A stretch of 64,000 nt of DNA, from assembly GCA_015234045.1 (NCBI GenBank), contig JADFWU010000006.1:1-64000 (forward strand). The letters run 5' to 3'. Below, piece by piece: positions 7,209 through 16,335 of this stretch. The stretch comes from Magnetococcales bacterium. GTDB lineage: Bacteria; Pseudomonadota; Magnetococcia; Magnetococcales; JADFWU01. The notes under the pieces were generated by a model. The model saw nothing but the letters and a program-made list of their open reading frames with translations. It was not told the origin of the DNA and did no database searches. A program made the position numbers and the translations under genes. The first letter of the stretch is position 1; every line of letters starts with the position of its first letter.

Positions 7209-8060
7209 TCATTCGTTTACATAATGATCACCTCCATTTTCAATTCCATCAGCAAGCTCCACATGCAATTCACCATCCTGGAAAAAATACCTCTCTTCAG
7301 GGAACGGAAACTGACGGCAGATAGCAGAGTTGCTTTTCACTCGGACCATTCCAGCAAATCGGCGCTCAAGCAGACGCGCTGTACTGTGTCCCTCGGAGCT
7401 ACCAAATCTGAAATGCTTCTTCTTAGCTGTACCACCATCAGCGGTGCGATGAGGCTGATATCGATGGTGATACATTGGTACATGGACAGCACCAACCCAG
7501 TGACCGTGTTGCCAAGCCCGAAGTGACATGTCCACGTCTTCAAGCAGAGTCAGATCTGGATCGTAGTTCCCGTGCTCTTCAAAGAACCATCGTGGAAAGC
7601 ATGTAAGAACGATGTTCGCTTTGAGAAATGCAACTGAATCCTTGGTGAACGACGGCAGATAACGTGTCATGCTGCCAATCGCACCAACACTGACGAACCT
7701 GGGTTCAGCGGCCATCAGTTGGAAGATTTTGTCCAATGCGTTGGGAGCGGTCAGCTTCGCATCATCATCAAAGTTGAAAACCAAGTCACATCCATCATCC
7801 AGTGCCTGTTGAGTACCGACGTTACGGGCCAGTCCAACACCACACTCGGTAGGCATGTCGATAACACAGATGTCATCAACATAATCCAAACGTAAACCTC
7901 GATCCCATCCATCAAGGATCCGGTAACGGTCATCACTGTTGTCAACGATGTAAACGGTGACTTGATGACCGGCATACAGACCAAGGGATTTCAGACACTC
8001 CCGGATCATTTCTGGGCGATTGTAGTATGGCACTACGATGCCCACCTTTCTTAAAACCAT
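7209..8060 (-). CDS. Family 2 glycosyltransferase
   Basis: The 283-residue protein has a GT-A fold start, VGIVVPYYNRPEMIRECL, with a nucleotide-sugar binding edge VYIVDNSDD. The metal-binding DxD region is NFDDDAKLTAP (residues about 95-105). A later LLEDVDMSLRAW gives the ED pair typical of GT2 catalytic loops. There is no membrane segment, so it is a soluble enzyme that transfers a sugar from a nucleotide donor to an unknown acceptor. GGAG sits 8 bases before the ATG. It follows an 82-aa gene by 14 bp and lies among replication genes, not surface-polysaccharide genes. The acceptor could be DNA or a protein of the element, but the sequence does not tell. Confidence 0.85.
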   Translation of the reverse strand: MVLRKVGIVVPYYNRPEMIRECLKSLGLYAGHQVTVYIVDNSDDRYRILDGWDRGLRLDYVDDICVIDMPTECGVGLARNVGTQQALDDGCDLVFNFDDDAKLTAPNALDKIFQLMAAEPRFVSVGAIGSMTRYLPSFTKDSVAFLKANIVLTCFPRWFFEEHGNYDPDLTLLEDVDMSLRAWQHGHWVGAVHVPMYHHRYQPHRTADGGTAKKKHFRFGSSEGHSTARLLERRFAGMVRVKSNSAICRQFPFPEERYFFQDGELHVELADGIENGGDHYVNE

Positions 8061-8074
8061 AAGTAAATCTCCAT

Positions 8075-8323
8075 TTAGTTCTGAAGCTCCTGTTGCTGCT
8101 GTTCGAGACCTTCCTGGTAATCAGCAACCCAATCTATGATGCGCTCTTCCAGCTCATCTGATCTTTCCAACCAAATTTGAATATCAACAGCCAAGCGGTG
8201 ATCACCCATACGCCAGGCTTCATCACGAACCATCTTGTAATCCAGGAAACGATCTTCTTTGACCATCTCTCGCAGTTCTTCCATCGCACAGCCCATTTCA
8301 TGATCAACGACATTCTTGTCCAT
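8075..8323 (-). CDS. Hypothetical protein, 82 aa
   Basis: The small acidic, helical protein (EELREMVKEDRFLDYKMV, then RSDELEERIIDWVADYQEG) ends in a Gln-rich tail. It has a strong ribosome-binding site, GAGGAG, 6 bases before the ATG. It sits 14 bp upstream of the glycosyltransferase gene and is probably co-transcribed with it. No family is recognised. Confidence 0.55.
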   Translation of the reverse strand: MDKNVVDHEMGCAMEELREMVKEDRFLDYKMVRDEAWRMGDHRLAVDIQIWLERSDELEERIIDWVADYQEGLEQQQQELQN

Positions 8324-8486
8324 GCTTATCTCCTCTTAACTTCATGAATACAAACAGTAATGATACAACACGACAATCCCAATTTATTTCAGATATAGTC
8401 TCCTTCTATAAGTTAAAGTGGATTCAAACATCATGGTCGGCGGACTCTGATCGAATCCGTCCACAATGATGGTCGAAACCCAGGCA

Positions 8487-8517
8487 TGAGGAGGCCACTG
8501 ACTTTGTGGCCTCCTCA
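8487..8517. terminator. Perfect 12-bp hairpin after the parB-like gene
   Basis: TGAGGAGGCCAC (8487-8498) pairs perfectly with GTGGCCTCCTCA (8506-8517) around a 7-nt loop, 63 bp past the leftward parB-like gene. There is no U-run, so it could also act as a protein-binding dyad. The rest of 8324-8579 shows no gene that I can support. Confidence 0.5.
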
Positions 8518-8579
8518 CCAACATTTACTCTGCCATGCTGCCTGATGAACTGTTCATCTCACTGCTAGGCAAATTCACA

Positions 8580-9812
8580 CTAAGACTGGAAAATGGGGGC
8601 CTGCCGAACAACGTCAAACTGATCGACAAGATTCCTCAAATCTTTGGGAAGTTGATTAATTGGAGGATCATCAAGATTTTTACTATGATCATCCGACCAC
8701 ACATCAGCCAGATCGGGACTGATCACGTAAAGCTGGACGTAATAAAGCTGCTGTATCCGCCGCTGAGCCTTTTCTCTCTCAACATCAGGGATTGGTTCCT
8801 CATTAACCTCCGTTGGGACAGAGGCTAACATCGCATCAAGATCAAACAGCCCTTCAAGCAGATCACGTGAGGCTGTTATAGATTGCCAGTCAATCCCAGA
8901 CACGTGTTTGTTCAAGCAGGATTCACTGTGAGGGAGAGGCTCAGGAGGAGGAGCAGAGATTGATTTATTCAGTTCACCATAAGTTTGTTTAACGATCTTT
9001 CGGAAACTCTGTTCACGATCGTCATCACCTTCAAGCTCATCAAGTGCTGCATCTTTGACCCGATCATGCACAGTCTGTATCAACTGTTTCTGATGATCCT
9101 TGGATAGCTTGGCCATCTTATTGCCAAAGGACAATGTAACCCCTTCTTGGGTCACCCAAGCCTGGATTTCAGGGAGAGCGTCTCTTTGGAATTTTGCAGC
9201 ACGCTGAACTGAAGTCCGACTGATGGAGTGTAAATTGGCGGCTTCGTCCTGGGTCAATGCTTCTTTTGAAGCATTCGATTGCCCCTTAGAAAGCGTGGCC
9301 ATTGAAACAGCAACCATAGCCTTCTGTGAGGTTGACATATGACGGTGCAGTTCATTGCTTCCGATAACAAACTGGAGGATATCCTTCTCGGTGGGCTCAC
9401 GACCCAACATACCGGAGAGATAAACGAATAGGGGTACCATCCCATTCTTTTTGCTAACTTCAACGCGGTTTCGACCGGCGAGGAGTACCGGATTGCTTTC
9501 TGAAATCAGAACACACGGCTCACGCTGACCATGCTTCGCCATATCAGCGGCAAGGGATAACAAACGACGTTCCGATTGCATCGGATATTTATCAGCAGCG
9601 GGATGCACATCCAGTTTTTCCCAATCATCACGAGTGAACACTTTCTGCGAAGATGTCGATCTTAATGGGTTGGTGCCTTCCCGATCATCATCGTCACAAT
9701 GGGTACCTTTCGCATACATTTTGAATTCAGCATATTGCTTTTGCTGATACTCTTTTTCAGTCAACTGATCGCAGCTTTCGTACTCAGAGTTATCCATTGA
9801 ATTTTCAAACAT
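8580..9812 (-). CDS. ParB/Spo0J-like partition protein
   Basis: The protein has about 410 residues. Its N-terminal ParB-like domain includes HPAADKYPMQSERRLLSLA followed by the GRNRVEVSKKNG box (the G-R-x-R motif of the CTP-binding ParB/Srx fold). A central helix-turn-helix follows: LTQDEAANLHSISRTSVQR. The acidic C-terminal third has no recognised domain. ParB-like proteins bind centromere-like sites and help DNA segregation, or act as regulators in phages. No parA gene is adjacent, so it may work alone or as a regulator. I chose ATG 9812 (AGGTG just upstream) over GTG 9818. The iteron region beyond its 5' end is a plausible binding site. Confidence 0.78.
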   Translation of the reverse strand: MFENSMDNSEYESCDQLTEKEYQQKQYAEFKMYAKGTHCDDDDREGTNPLRSTSSQKVFTRDDWEKLDVHPAADKYPMQSERRLLSLAADMAKHGQREPCVLISESNPVLLAGRNRVEVSKKNGMVPLFVYLSGMLGREPTEKDILQFVIGSNELHRHMSTSQKAMVAVSMATLSKGQSNASKEALTQDEAANLHSISRTSVQRAAKFQRDALPEIQAWVTQEGVTLSFGNKMAKLSKDHQKQLIQTVHDRVKDAALDELEGDDDREQSFRKIVKQTYGELNKSISAPPPEPLPHSESCLNKHVSGIDWQSITASRDLLEGLFDLDAMLASVPTEVNEEPIPDVEREKAQRRIQQLYYVQLYVISPDLADVWSDDHSKNLDDPPINQLPKDLRNLVDQFDVVRQAPIFQS

Positions 9813-10025
9813 TTTCACACCTATTTTGTTGTTTTCGCACCAGTGGGTGCGGTGGATTTACACACAAGTTACTCAGCCCAACCAATGAGGCATGAATAAC
9901 CCGACGAAAAAGATTGATATTTGGTTTCACACCCCACCTTCGTGATGGTGACAGGTGAGGTGTGGATGATCCTATCCCGGAAACTGGGTCTCCTTTATTG
10001 TTCGACGTTGCCATCACCGTCAGTC

Positions 10026-10072
10026 TACACCACTACACTAGTGGTGTAGTGGTGTAGTGGTGTAGTGGTGTA
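10026..10072. repeat. Tandem 8-bp iterons (GTGGTGTA x4) with inverted copies
   Basis: GTGGTGTA is repeated four times without interruption at 10041-10072. It is preceded by the inverse TACACCAC at 10026-10033 and a partial inverse at 10034-10040, so the block can also fold into a long hairpin. Confidence 0.8.
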
Positions 10073-10123
10073 GTATGATAAATTCCCCCACCTCTGTCAA
10101 CAATAAAATACGCCACTACAGTA

Positions 10124-10139
10124 TTAGCGTAATAGCGTA
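10124..10139. repeat. Second-class 8-bp iterons, left pair
   Basis: TTAGCGTA (10124-10131) and ATAGCGTA (10132-10139) lie head to tail. The same octamer reappears at 10296. Confidence 0.65.
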
Positions 10140-10295
10140 TTCCTCGTGCAGATCCTTAAGAGAAGTTCGAATTAAAAAACAATGTATTGAGTGTATTTTT
10201 AAATGGTTATGATGTTCTATATGACGGAGTTGCATGGTTTGTTTTTTCTCAATTCAGAGCAGATTGCGCATTTTTATCTGATCGCCTATACTTGG

Positions 10296-10319
10296 TTAGC
10301 GTAGTGCTGTATTAGCTTA
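10296..10319. repeat. Second-class 8-bp iterons, right triplet, just upstream of the rightward gene
   Basis: TTAGCGTA, GTGCTGTA and TTAGCTTA follow each other in 8-bp register, combining the two octamer types of this region. They overlap where a promoter for the gene at 10346 would lie, so an operator role is likely. Confidence 0.6.
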
Positions 10320-10345
10320 ATGGTGACTTTATGGGAGATATTGCG

Positions 10346-10843
10346 ATGAGTGACGATACGAAAGAACCGTCAAAGCCAACCCGCTTGAGGCACAAGTCCA
10401 TCTATATGATGGATTACAGTTTTTATGATGGGATAAATTCAATTAATAGGAAGGATGGAAAACCTAAGAAATCTGATTGTCGTTACTTATCGTTCGGACT
10501 GTCGCAGTGGAGCCCGAATGAAATCTCGATCAAATTTTTGAGATACACGGGCAACAAATGGAGCCGACTTTCTGAGGAACTACCGATTCATCGGTTCATT
10601 GACTCAGCAATATTTCTGACTAAGGTTCTGTTTTCAAAGAACGAAATCGTGAAGTTTGAAAAGGGCACCTTCATGCATCAAGGTGAAGATGTGTTTCTTG
10701 AGAAGGAACAAAGAAATAGAAGAGAACTTGAACATTATGAAGAGTTTACAGACGATTATACTGGTGAGTATTCAAGGGCAAAAGAGAGACTGGGGAAGCT
10801 AGCTGATATCTTGATCGAACTGCGAAACAAAGGAGAGATATGA
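10346..10843 (+). CDS. Hypothetical protein, 165 aa
   Basis: No family is recognised. The N-terminus is basic and polar, the centre has aromatic and Ser-rich stretches (YLSFGLSQWSPNEISIKFL), and the C-terminus is a charged helix with a coiled-coil look (YSRAKERLGKLADILIELR). ATG 10346 is preferred over 10331 because GGGAG lies 8 bases upstream. It is transcribed away from the parB-like gene, right after the iterons, and is followed by a perfect 13-bp hairpin. Its position suggests an iteron-binding regulator or replication factor, without direct proof. Confidence 0.5.
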   Translation: MSDDTKEPSKPTRLRHKSIYMMDYSFYDGINSINRKDGKPKKSDCRYLSFGLSQWSPNEISIKFLRYTGNKWSRLSEELPIHRFIDSAIFLTKVLFSKNEIVKFEKGTFMHQGEDVFLEKEQRNRRELEHYEEFTDDYTGEYSRAKERLGKLADILIELRNKGEI

Positions 10844-10954
10844 CACCAAGCAGTGGCGATCAGTGATGAACCAATCATCGTCATGGAAAATGGCGGAACT
10901 GAATTCACCCCCCTATATATATCGACATTGCACCATGCGAGCAGAGACTGACAT

Positions 10955-10984
10955 TGATCCAGGTCACGACGGTGACCTGGATCA
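10955..10984 (+). terminator. Perfect 13-bp hairpin after the 165-aa gene
   Basis: TGATCCAGGTCAC (10955-10967) pairs perfectly with GTGACCTGGATCA (10972-10984) around a 4-nt loop. There is no long U-run. The remaining 325 bp up to hsdR are non-coding as far as I can see, with an AT-rich stretch at 11222-11290 that probably holds the hsdR promoter. Confidence 0.55.
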
Positions 10985-11309
10985 TCCATTCTGAAACCAT
11001 CCTGCTGCCTTCTAAAGAGCTGGATGATTCAAAATTAATTTCCCTCTGATGCTTAATCCTCCCCATCCTCCCCAATTTTTCCGACGGCAGACGAAATCGG
11101 CATCGTTACACCCTCTATGCCACTCCATACGCGCTTGAAGCACCGAAGGCGCACACCGGGGCGGAAAACATCATCAAGCCAACATGGCGGCTTCTAGACC
11201 CTGAGCTGAGATCGTGGTATTCTTTTAAATAGTAAAATTATATTTATCCTACTGAATAGAAACAGTAAATACTGGATTGCCTTAATTCAAAATCATAAGA
11301 GGGTGTTGG

Positions 11310-13679
11310 ATGGATTCAGCGACGAAACGATCCCTCAGCGAACGGGATATTTGTACGAAGTTCATTACTCAGGCCATCCAACAGGCTGGATGGGATCTCC
11401 ATACCCAAATTCGGGAAGAGGTCACCTTCACCGCAGGTCGCGTTATCGTGCGCGGCAAACTGATCAGTCGTGGAAAACAGAAGCGCGCTGATTACGTCCT
11501 CTACCACAAACCCAACATCCCCATCGCCGTCATCGAAGCCAAAGATAACACCCACTCAGTCGGCGACGGCATGCAGCAGGCTCTGGATTATGCAGAGCAT
11601 CTCCAGGTTCCATTCGTCTTCAGCTCTAACGGTGATGCTTTCCTTGCTCACGACCGAACCGTCACTCAGGGCACCAAGGAATCGGAACTGAAACTGACAG
11701 AGTTTCCATCACCTGATGAACTCTGGCGTCGATATTGTGATTGGAAAGGACTGGATGAGCCCGCTAATTCCATTGTGACCCATGATTATTATGTCGATGG
11801 AAGCGGCAAGACTCCTCGGTACTATCAGCACAATGCCATCAACCGCACTGTCGAAGCAATTACCACAGGTCAGGATCGCATTCTGTTGGTGATGGCCACC
11901 GGTACTGGCAAAACCTACACCGCTTTTCAAATCATCTGGCGCTTATGGAAATCCAGAGCCAAGAAACGTATCCTCTTCCTTGCTGATCGCAATATTCTAG
12001 TGGATCAGACGCGCACCAACGACTTCAAACCGTTTGGTCAGGCGATGACCAAGATCCAGAAACGTCAGATTGACAAATCCTTCGAGATTTACCTGGCGCT
12101 CTATCAGGCAGTCACCGGTACTGAAGAAGAGCAGAACATTTTCAGGCAGTTCAGCCCAGGTTTTTTTGACCTGATTGTGGTAGACGAGTGTCATCGTGGC
12201 AGCGCCGCTGAGGATTCAGCATGGCGTGAGATCCTGGACTACTTCTCATCAGCCACACACATCGGTCTGACTGCCACCCCAAAAGAGACCAAAGAGGTCT
12301 CCAACATCACCTACTTCGGTGACCCTGTTTATGAATACTCACTTAAACAGGGTATTGATGATGGATACTTAGCGCCTTATAAGGTGGTACGAATCGATAT
12401 CGACCGCGATCTGCAAGGATGGCGGCCTGAATCGGGTAAACGGGATGAACAAGGCTACGAAATTGAGGACCGCATCTATAATCAGAAGGATTTTGATAGA
12501 AATTTGGTTTTGAGGCAGCGTACAGAGTTGGTAGCACGCAAGGTCACCGAGTTTCTCAAGTCTACTGGTCGTTATGATAAAACCATTATTTTCTGCGAAG
12601 ATATAGACCATGCTGAACGGATGCGCAGCGCTCTTGTCAACATGAACCCTGACCTTGATGCTGAAGACCGGCGCTATGTGATGCGTATCACCGGTGACAA
12701 CAATGAAGGCAAGTCGGAGCTGGATAATTTTATTGATCCTGAAAGCCGATACCCAGTCATTACCACAACGTCTCGGTTGATGACCACTGGTGTGAATGCT
12801 GTCACCTGCAAGCTGATTGTTTTGGATCGGCGTATCCAGTCTATGTCAGAGTTCAAGCAGATTATTGGACGCGGCACCCGCATCGATGCGGATTTCAACA
12901 AGTTCTTTTTCACCATCATGGATTTCAAGAAGGCGACTGACCGGTTCGCTGATCCAGACTTTGACGGTGATCCAGTGGTGATATATGAACCAGGACCAGA
13001 CGACTCACCAGTCCCACCTGAAGATGAAGACGGTACAGATAGTATTGAAGGTGGTGAACCTGGTGATGACGGCAGCACCATAAGCGACCCGTTCCCACCG
13101 GATGAGCCTGGAGAACCCAGACGAAAATATGTGGTTAATGATGTCACCGTCTCTGTGGTTGCAGAGCGGGTTCAGTACTATGGCAAAGATGGAAAGCTGA
13201 TCACTGAATCTCTGAAGGATTACACCAAGAAGACGGTTCGACAGGCGTTCACCTCCATGGATGACTTTCTGAACCGATGGCGTGATGCTGATCGGAAGAA
13301 GGCAATCATTCAGGAGTTGGAAGAGCATGGTGTGCTATTTGAAGCTTTGGCCGATGAGGTGGGACAGGATTACGGTCCATTTGACCTGATCTGTCACGTT
13401 ACATTTGATCAACCGCCACTAACGCGTCGTGAGAGGGCTGAGAATGTCGTTAAGCGCAACTATTTCACCAAGTACGGTGATGAGGCGCGTAAGGTGATGG
13501 AGACGCTACTGGAGAAGTACGCTGATGAAGGGATTGAAAACATCGAAGAAATCGGAGTACTCAAGGTTCAGCCCTTCAATCAGATTGGAACCCCCATTGA
13601 AATCATCAGAGCGTTTGGTGGTAAGAAACAGTATCAACAAGCTCTTAACGAGCTTAAACAAGCGCTGTATGCTGCATGA
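11310..13679 (+). CDS. hsdR: Type I restriction enzyme, R subunit (EcoEI-like)
   Basis: The 789-residue protein is the restriction and translocation subunit. An N-terminal PD-(D/E)xK nuclease region is seen as [20 protein letters not shown]. The SF2 helicase motor has Walker A in [12 protein letters not shown], Walker B in VVDECHRGS, motif III LTATP and motif [12 protein letters not shown]. The C-terminal part after a Pro/Gly/Asp-rich linker (about residues 560-605) is the subunit-binding region. The length fits the short EcoEI type rather than the EcoKI type. AGAGGG precedes the ATG by 8 bases. It is the first of four overlapping or adjacent genes (hsdR, mrr-like, hsdM, hsdS). As part of the complex it cuts unmodified foreign DNA after ATP-driven translocation. 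Confidence 0.96.
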   Translation: MDSATKRSLSERDICTKFITQAIQQAGWDLHTQIREEVTFTAGRVIVRGKLISRGKQKRADYVLYHKPNIPIAVIEAKDNTHSVGDGMQQALDYAEHLQVPFVFSSNGDAFLAHDRTVTQGTKESELKLTEFPSPDELWRRYCDWKGLDEPANSIVTHDYYVDGSGKTPRYYQHNAINRTVEAITTGQDRILLVMATGTGKTYTAFQIIWRLWKSRAKKRILFLADRNILVDQTRTNDFKPFGQAMTKIQKRQIDKSFEIYLALYQAVTGTEEEQNIFRQFSPGFFDLIVVDECHRGSAAEDSAWREILDYFSSATHIGLTATPKETKEVSNITYFGDPVYEYSLKQGIDDGYLAPYKVVRIDIDRDLQGWRPESGKRDEQGYEIEDRIYNQKDFDRNLVLRQRTELVARKVTEFLKSTGRYDKTIIFCEDIDHAERMRSALVNMNPDLDAEDRRYVMRITGDNNEGKSELDNFIDPESRYPVITTTSRLMTTGVNAVTCKLIVLDRRIQSMSEFKQIIGRGTRIDADFNKFFFTIMDFKKATDRFADPDFDGDPVVIYEPGPDDSPVPPEDEDGTDSIEGGEPGDDGSTISDPFPPDEPGEPRRKYVVNDVTVSVVAERVQYYGKDGKLITESLKDYTKKTVRQAFTSMDDFLNRWRDADRKKAIIQELEEHGVLFEALADEVGQDYGPFDLICHVTFDQPPLTRRERAENVVKRNYFTKYGDEARKVMETLLEKYADEGIENIEEIGVLKVQPFNQIGTPIEIIRAFGGKKQYQQALNELKQALYAA

Positions 13680-14887
13680 CCACAACATCAATGAGACATA
13701 AGATGACACGCCAGACCAATCAGAAAGTTCGCATCCCCTTATTCCCTCTCTACTCTGAGGTGCGTTATCTGCTGAACATTTGGCAAAATGTTTCAAAGCA
13801 AGCAGTCTCAGCAATGATGCGCTCAATACGAGATCAGACAGGCACACCTCAAAATCCCGTAGATTGGACAAATCCTGATGAATGGATCGCAACGCGGCTG
13901 GATGGCGAGCATCAACAGCTTGCACAGCGCATTTGGAATGAGAGCGATAAAAAGGTCAATCCCCGTTACGTTTATGGAGCCTACCTGTTCATCAATACAT
14001 ACGCTCTGCTGGAAATTAGTCCAGAGGGCGCTTATCAACTAACCGATATTGGACGGGATTTTATTGAAGAAAACCCCGCCACTATCAAGGTATTGGATGA
14101 GGCCGAAGGTATACTCCAGATCCTTCAAATTCTCTCAATCCATTCACCAGCAAAGCGTGGTGATCTGTTGCCAGAGTGGGAAGAATTTTTACAAGAGTAT
14201 TCAAAATATCATGCACAAGGAGCTATGAGCGACACCTTGTCAAGGAGGATGACGAATATCGTTGAACGAGGGCTGGCTTCAAAGAAAGGCAACACTTACA
14301 CCATCACCGACATGGGAGTCCATTACACGTCGGGAATGGCTTCGGATAAGATACAGGATTCACAGCGTTCTGCATTATCTGCAATTAAAATCCACAATGA
14401 CAAACAATCCACAGCACTGCGCGATAAACTGACAGTCATGGATCCATACCGGTTTGAAATGCTTGTCAAAGACCTCCTGGATGCCATGGATTATGAAGAT
14501 GTAGTCGTAACCAAGCAGAGCGGTGACAAGGGTGTTGATGTAGTCGGTAACTACCAATTCGGCATCACCCAGATCAAAGAAGTGGTGCAAGTCAAGCGTC
14601 AGAAAGCATCGGTAGGTCGGCCCATTCTGGATCAGCTTCGCGGCGCACTCCCATATCATCAAGCCATCCGTGGCACGATTATCACTCTGGGAAAATTCGC
14701 CCAAGGTTGCAAAGATGCAGCTCTTTTCCAAGGAGCCGCACCCATTACGCTCATTGATGGCGACAAGTTGATTGAACTACTGCTTAAACATGAGATAGGC
14801 GTCAAGAAGCACCAACGCACACTGCTTGAAATCGACGATACCTACTTTTCCGAACCTGATGAAAACGTGAAAAAGGACACCGAATAA
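13676..14887 (+). CDS. Mrr-like restriction endonuclease embedded in the type I operon
   Basis: The 403-residue protein has an N-terminal helical/winged-helix part ([16 protein letters not shown] onward, with [13 protein letters not shown] and [11 protein letters not shown] repeats as in Mrr_N). The C-terminal Mrr_cat nuclease domain reads [19 protein letters not shown], then GDKGVDVVG (metal-binding Asp) and [13 protein letters not shown] (Q-x-K). The start overlaps the hsdR stop by ATGA, and hsdM starts 3 bp after its end, so it is tightly co-expressed with the type I genes. Mrr enzymes usually cut modified DNA; here it could widen the system to phages that escape by modification. The pairing is seen, the function is inferred. 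Confidence 0.85.
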   Translation: MTTTSMRHKMTRQTNQKVRIPLFPLYSEVRYLLNIWQNVSKQAVSAMMRSIRDQTGTPQNPVDWTNPDEWIATRLDGEHQQLAQRIWNESDKKVNPRYVYGAYLFINTYALLEISPEGAYQLTDIGRDFIEENPATIKVLDEAEGILQILQILSIHSPAKRGDLLPEWEEFLQEYSKYHAQGAMSDTLSRRMTNIVERGLASKKGNTYTITDMGVHYTSGMASDKIQDSQRSALSAIKIHNDKQSTALRDKLTVMDPYRFEMLVKDLLDAMDYEDVVVTKQSGDKGVDVVGNYQFGITQIKEVVQVKRQKASVGRPILDQLRGALPYHQAIRGTIITLGKFAQGCKDAALFQGAAPITLIDGDKLIELLLKHEIGVKKHQRTLLEIDDTYFSEPDENVKKDTE

Positions 14888-14889
14888 CC

Positions 14890-16335
14890 ATGTCGATCAC
14901 CACCACGATCAAAGGTATCCAGGACATCATGCGTAAGGATGTCGGCGTTGACGGCGATGCCCAGCGCATCAGTCAGCTGGTGTGGATGCTCTTTTTGAAG
15001 ATATTTGATGATCAGGAGCAGGAAGCGGAACTGATGGATGAGGATTACACCTCACCGATTCCGGAAAACCTGCAATGGAGGAGTTGGGCTGCTGAAGATG
15101 AGGGTATGACCGGCGAAGAGCTGATGGCCTTTGTCAATAACGATCTGTTCCCCACACTCAAGAATCTCTCTGTAGCAACGGACAGTGATCAACTCGGGCT
15201 TGTGATTCGCAGTGTCTTTGAAGATGCATACAACTATATGAAATCCGGTCAGTTGATGCGGCAGGTGATCAACAAGATCAACGCCGTCGATTTCAATAGC
15301 AGCCAGGATCGTCATCTGTTCGGTGATATCTACGAGAAGATCCTCAAGGATCTCCAAAATGCAGGCAATGCAGGCGAATACTACACACCCCGCGCCGTCA
15401 CCCAGTTCATGGTGGATCAGGTGAATCCGCAACTTGGTGAAAAGGTACTTGATCCGGCATGTGGGACCGGTGGTTTTCTCACCTGCACTATTGAGCACAT
15501 CCGCAAACAGGTCAAGAACGTTGACGATGAAGAGCGGTTGCAGGCATCGATTCATGGTGTTGAGAAAAAGCCACTCCCTCATATGCTCTGCGTCACCAAC
15601 ATGATGCTGCACGGTATCGACATACCCATCAACGTTCGTCACGACAACACCCTGACCAGACCGATCCGGGATTATGGTCCCAAGGATCGTGTTGATGTCA
15701 TCGTCACCAATCCGCCTTTTGGTGGAGTTGAAGAGGATGGTGTCGAGAAAAATTTTAAAGCTGGTTTTCAGACCAAAGAGACAGCAGACCTCTTCCTTGT
15801 ATTGATCATGCACCTGCTGAAACCGGGTGGACGTGCCGCTGTTGTATTACCCGATGGCACGCTATTCGGTGAAGGTGTTAAAACCCGTATCAAAGAGAAG
15901 CTACTGACGGACTGTAATCTCCATACCATCGTTCGGTTACCCAACGGCGTTTTCAATCCATACACCGGTATTAAGACCAATCTGCTCTTCTTTACCAAGG
16001 GTACACCTACCAAAGAGGTGTGGTTCTATGAGCACCCCTATCCACCGGGGTACAAGAGCTACTCCAAGACCAAGCCGATGCGTATTCAGGAGTTCAAGCC
16101 TGAGAAAACGTGGTGGGAGAATCGTGAGGAGAATGAATTCGCATGGAAGGTACCGGTAAAGACGATTGTAGAGAGTGGCTTCAACCTGGATATCAAGAAT
16201 CCACATGATGATAGCGAAAAGATCGGTGATCCTGACGAGTTGCTGGAAGAGTATCAGGCCATCCTGGCAGAGGTCGGACAGACTCGGGATGCATTGAAAG
16301 CCGAATTGATAGCAGCATTGGAGCGTGACCAATGA
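14890..16335 (+). CDS. hsdM: Type I restriction-modification, M subunit (N6-adenine methyltransferase)
   Basis: The 481-residue protein has the N-terminal helical HsdM domain (MRKDVGVDGDAQRISQLVWM) and a Rossmann methyltransferase domain. The SAM-binding motif I is DPACGTGGFL (residues about 195-205) and catalytic motif IV is NPPFG (about 278-282), the N-P-P-F form of N6-adenine methylases. GEYYTPRAVTQFM precedes it, as usual in type I M subunits. The gene's last 4 bases overlap the hsdS start (ATGA). With HsdS it methylates the host recognition site and protects host DNA; with HsdR it forms the restriction complex. Confidence 0.97.
   Translation: MSITTTIKGIQDIMRKDVGVDGDAQRISQLVWMLFLKIFDDQEQEAELMDEDYTSPIPENLQWRSWAAEDEGMTGEELMAFVNNDLFPTLKNLSVATDSDQLGLVIRSVFEDAYNYMKSGQLMRQVINKINAVDFNSSQDRHLFGDIYEKILKDLQNAGNAGEYYTPRAVTQFMVDQVNPQLGEKVLDPACGTGGFLTCTIEHIRKQVKNVDDEERLQASIHGVEKKPLPHMLCVTNMMLHGIDIPINVRHDNTLTRPIRDYGPKDRVDVIVTNPPFGGVEEDGVEKNFKAGFQTKETADLFLVLIMHLLKPGGRAAVVLPDGTLFGEGVKTRIKEKLLTDCNLHTIVRLPNGVFNPYTGIKTNLLFFTKGTPTKEVWFYEHPYPPGYKSYSKTKPMRIQEFKPEKTWWENREENEFAWKVPVKTIVESGFNLDIKNPHDDSEKIGDPDELLEEYQAILAEVGQTRDALKAELIAALERDQ

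Larger units (their letters stand above)
9813..10345. other. Divergent intergenic region with iterons and a dyad
   Basis: The roughly 530 bp between the leftward parB-like gene and a rightward gene hold no convincing ORF. They contain a 12-bp stem (9928-9939 with 9953-9964, one mismatch), a tandem 8-bp repeat block at 10026-10072, and a second type of 8-bp repeat at 10124-10139 and 10296-10319. AT-rich DNA separates the two repeat zones. It must hold the two divergent promoters and may be the partition site or a replication origin. Confidence 0.55.

Noticed and set aside
8535-8828. 97-codon plus-strand frame overlapping the end of the parB-like gene
   Set aside because: Composition is that of an antisense shadow and it overlaps the terminator-like hairpin region.
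9805-10017. 70-codon minus frame upstream of the parB-like gene
   Set aside because: It overlaps the promoter region and the dyad, with no ribosome-binding site and unlikely composition.
10021-10075. CRISPR array
   Set aside because: The units are 8 bp without spacers and no cas genes are present in the window.
15052-15813. 253-codon minus-strand frame opposite hsdM
   Set aside because: It is the shadow of a clear hsdM gene and has no ribosome-binding site or recognisable domain.
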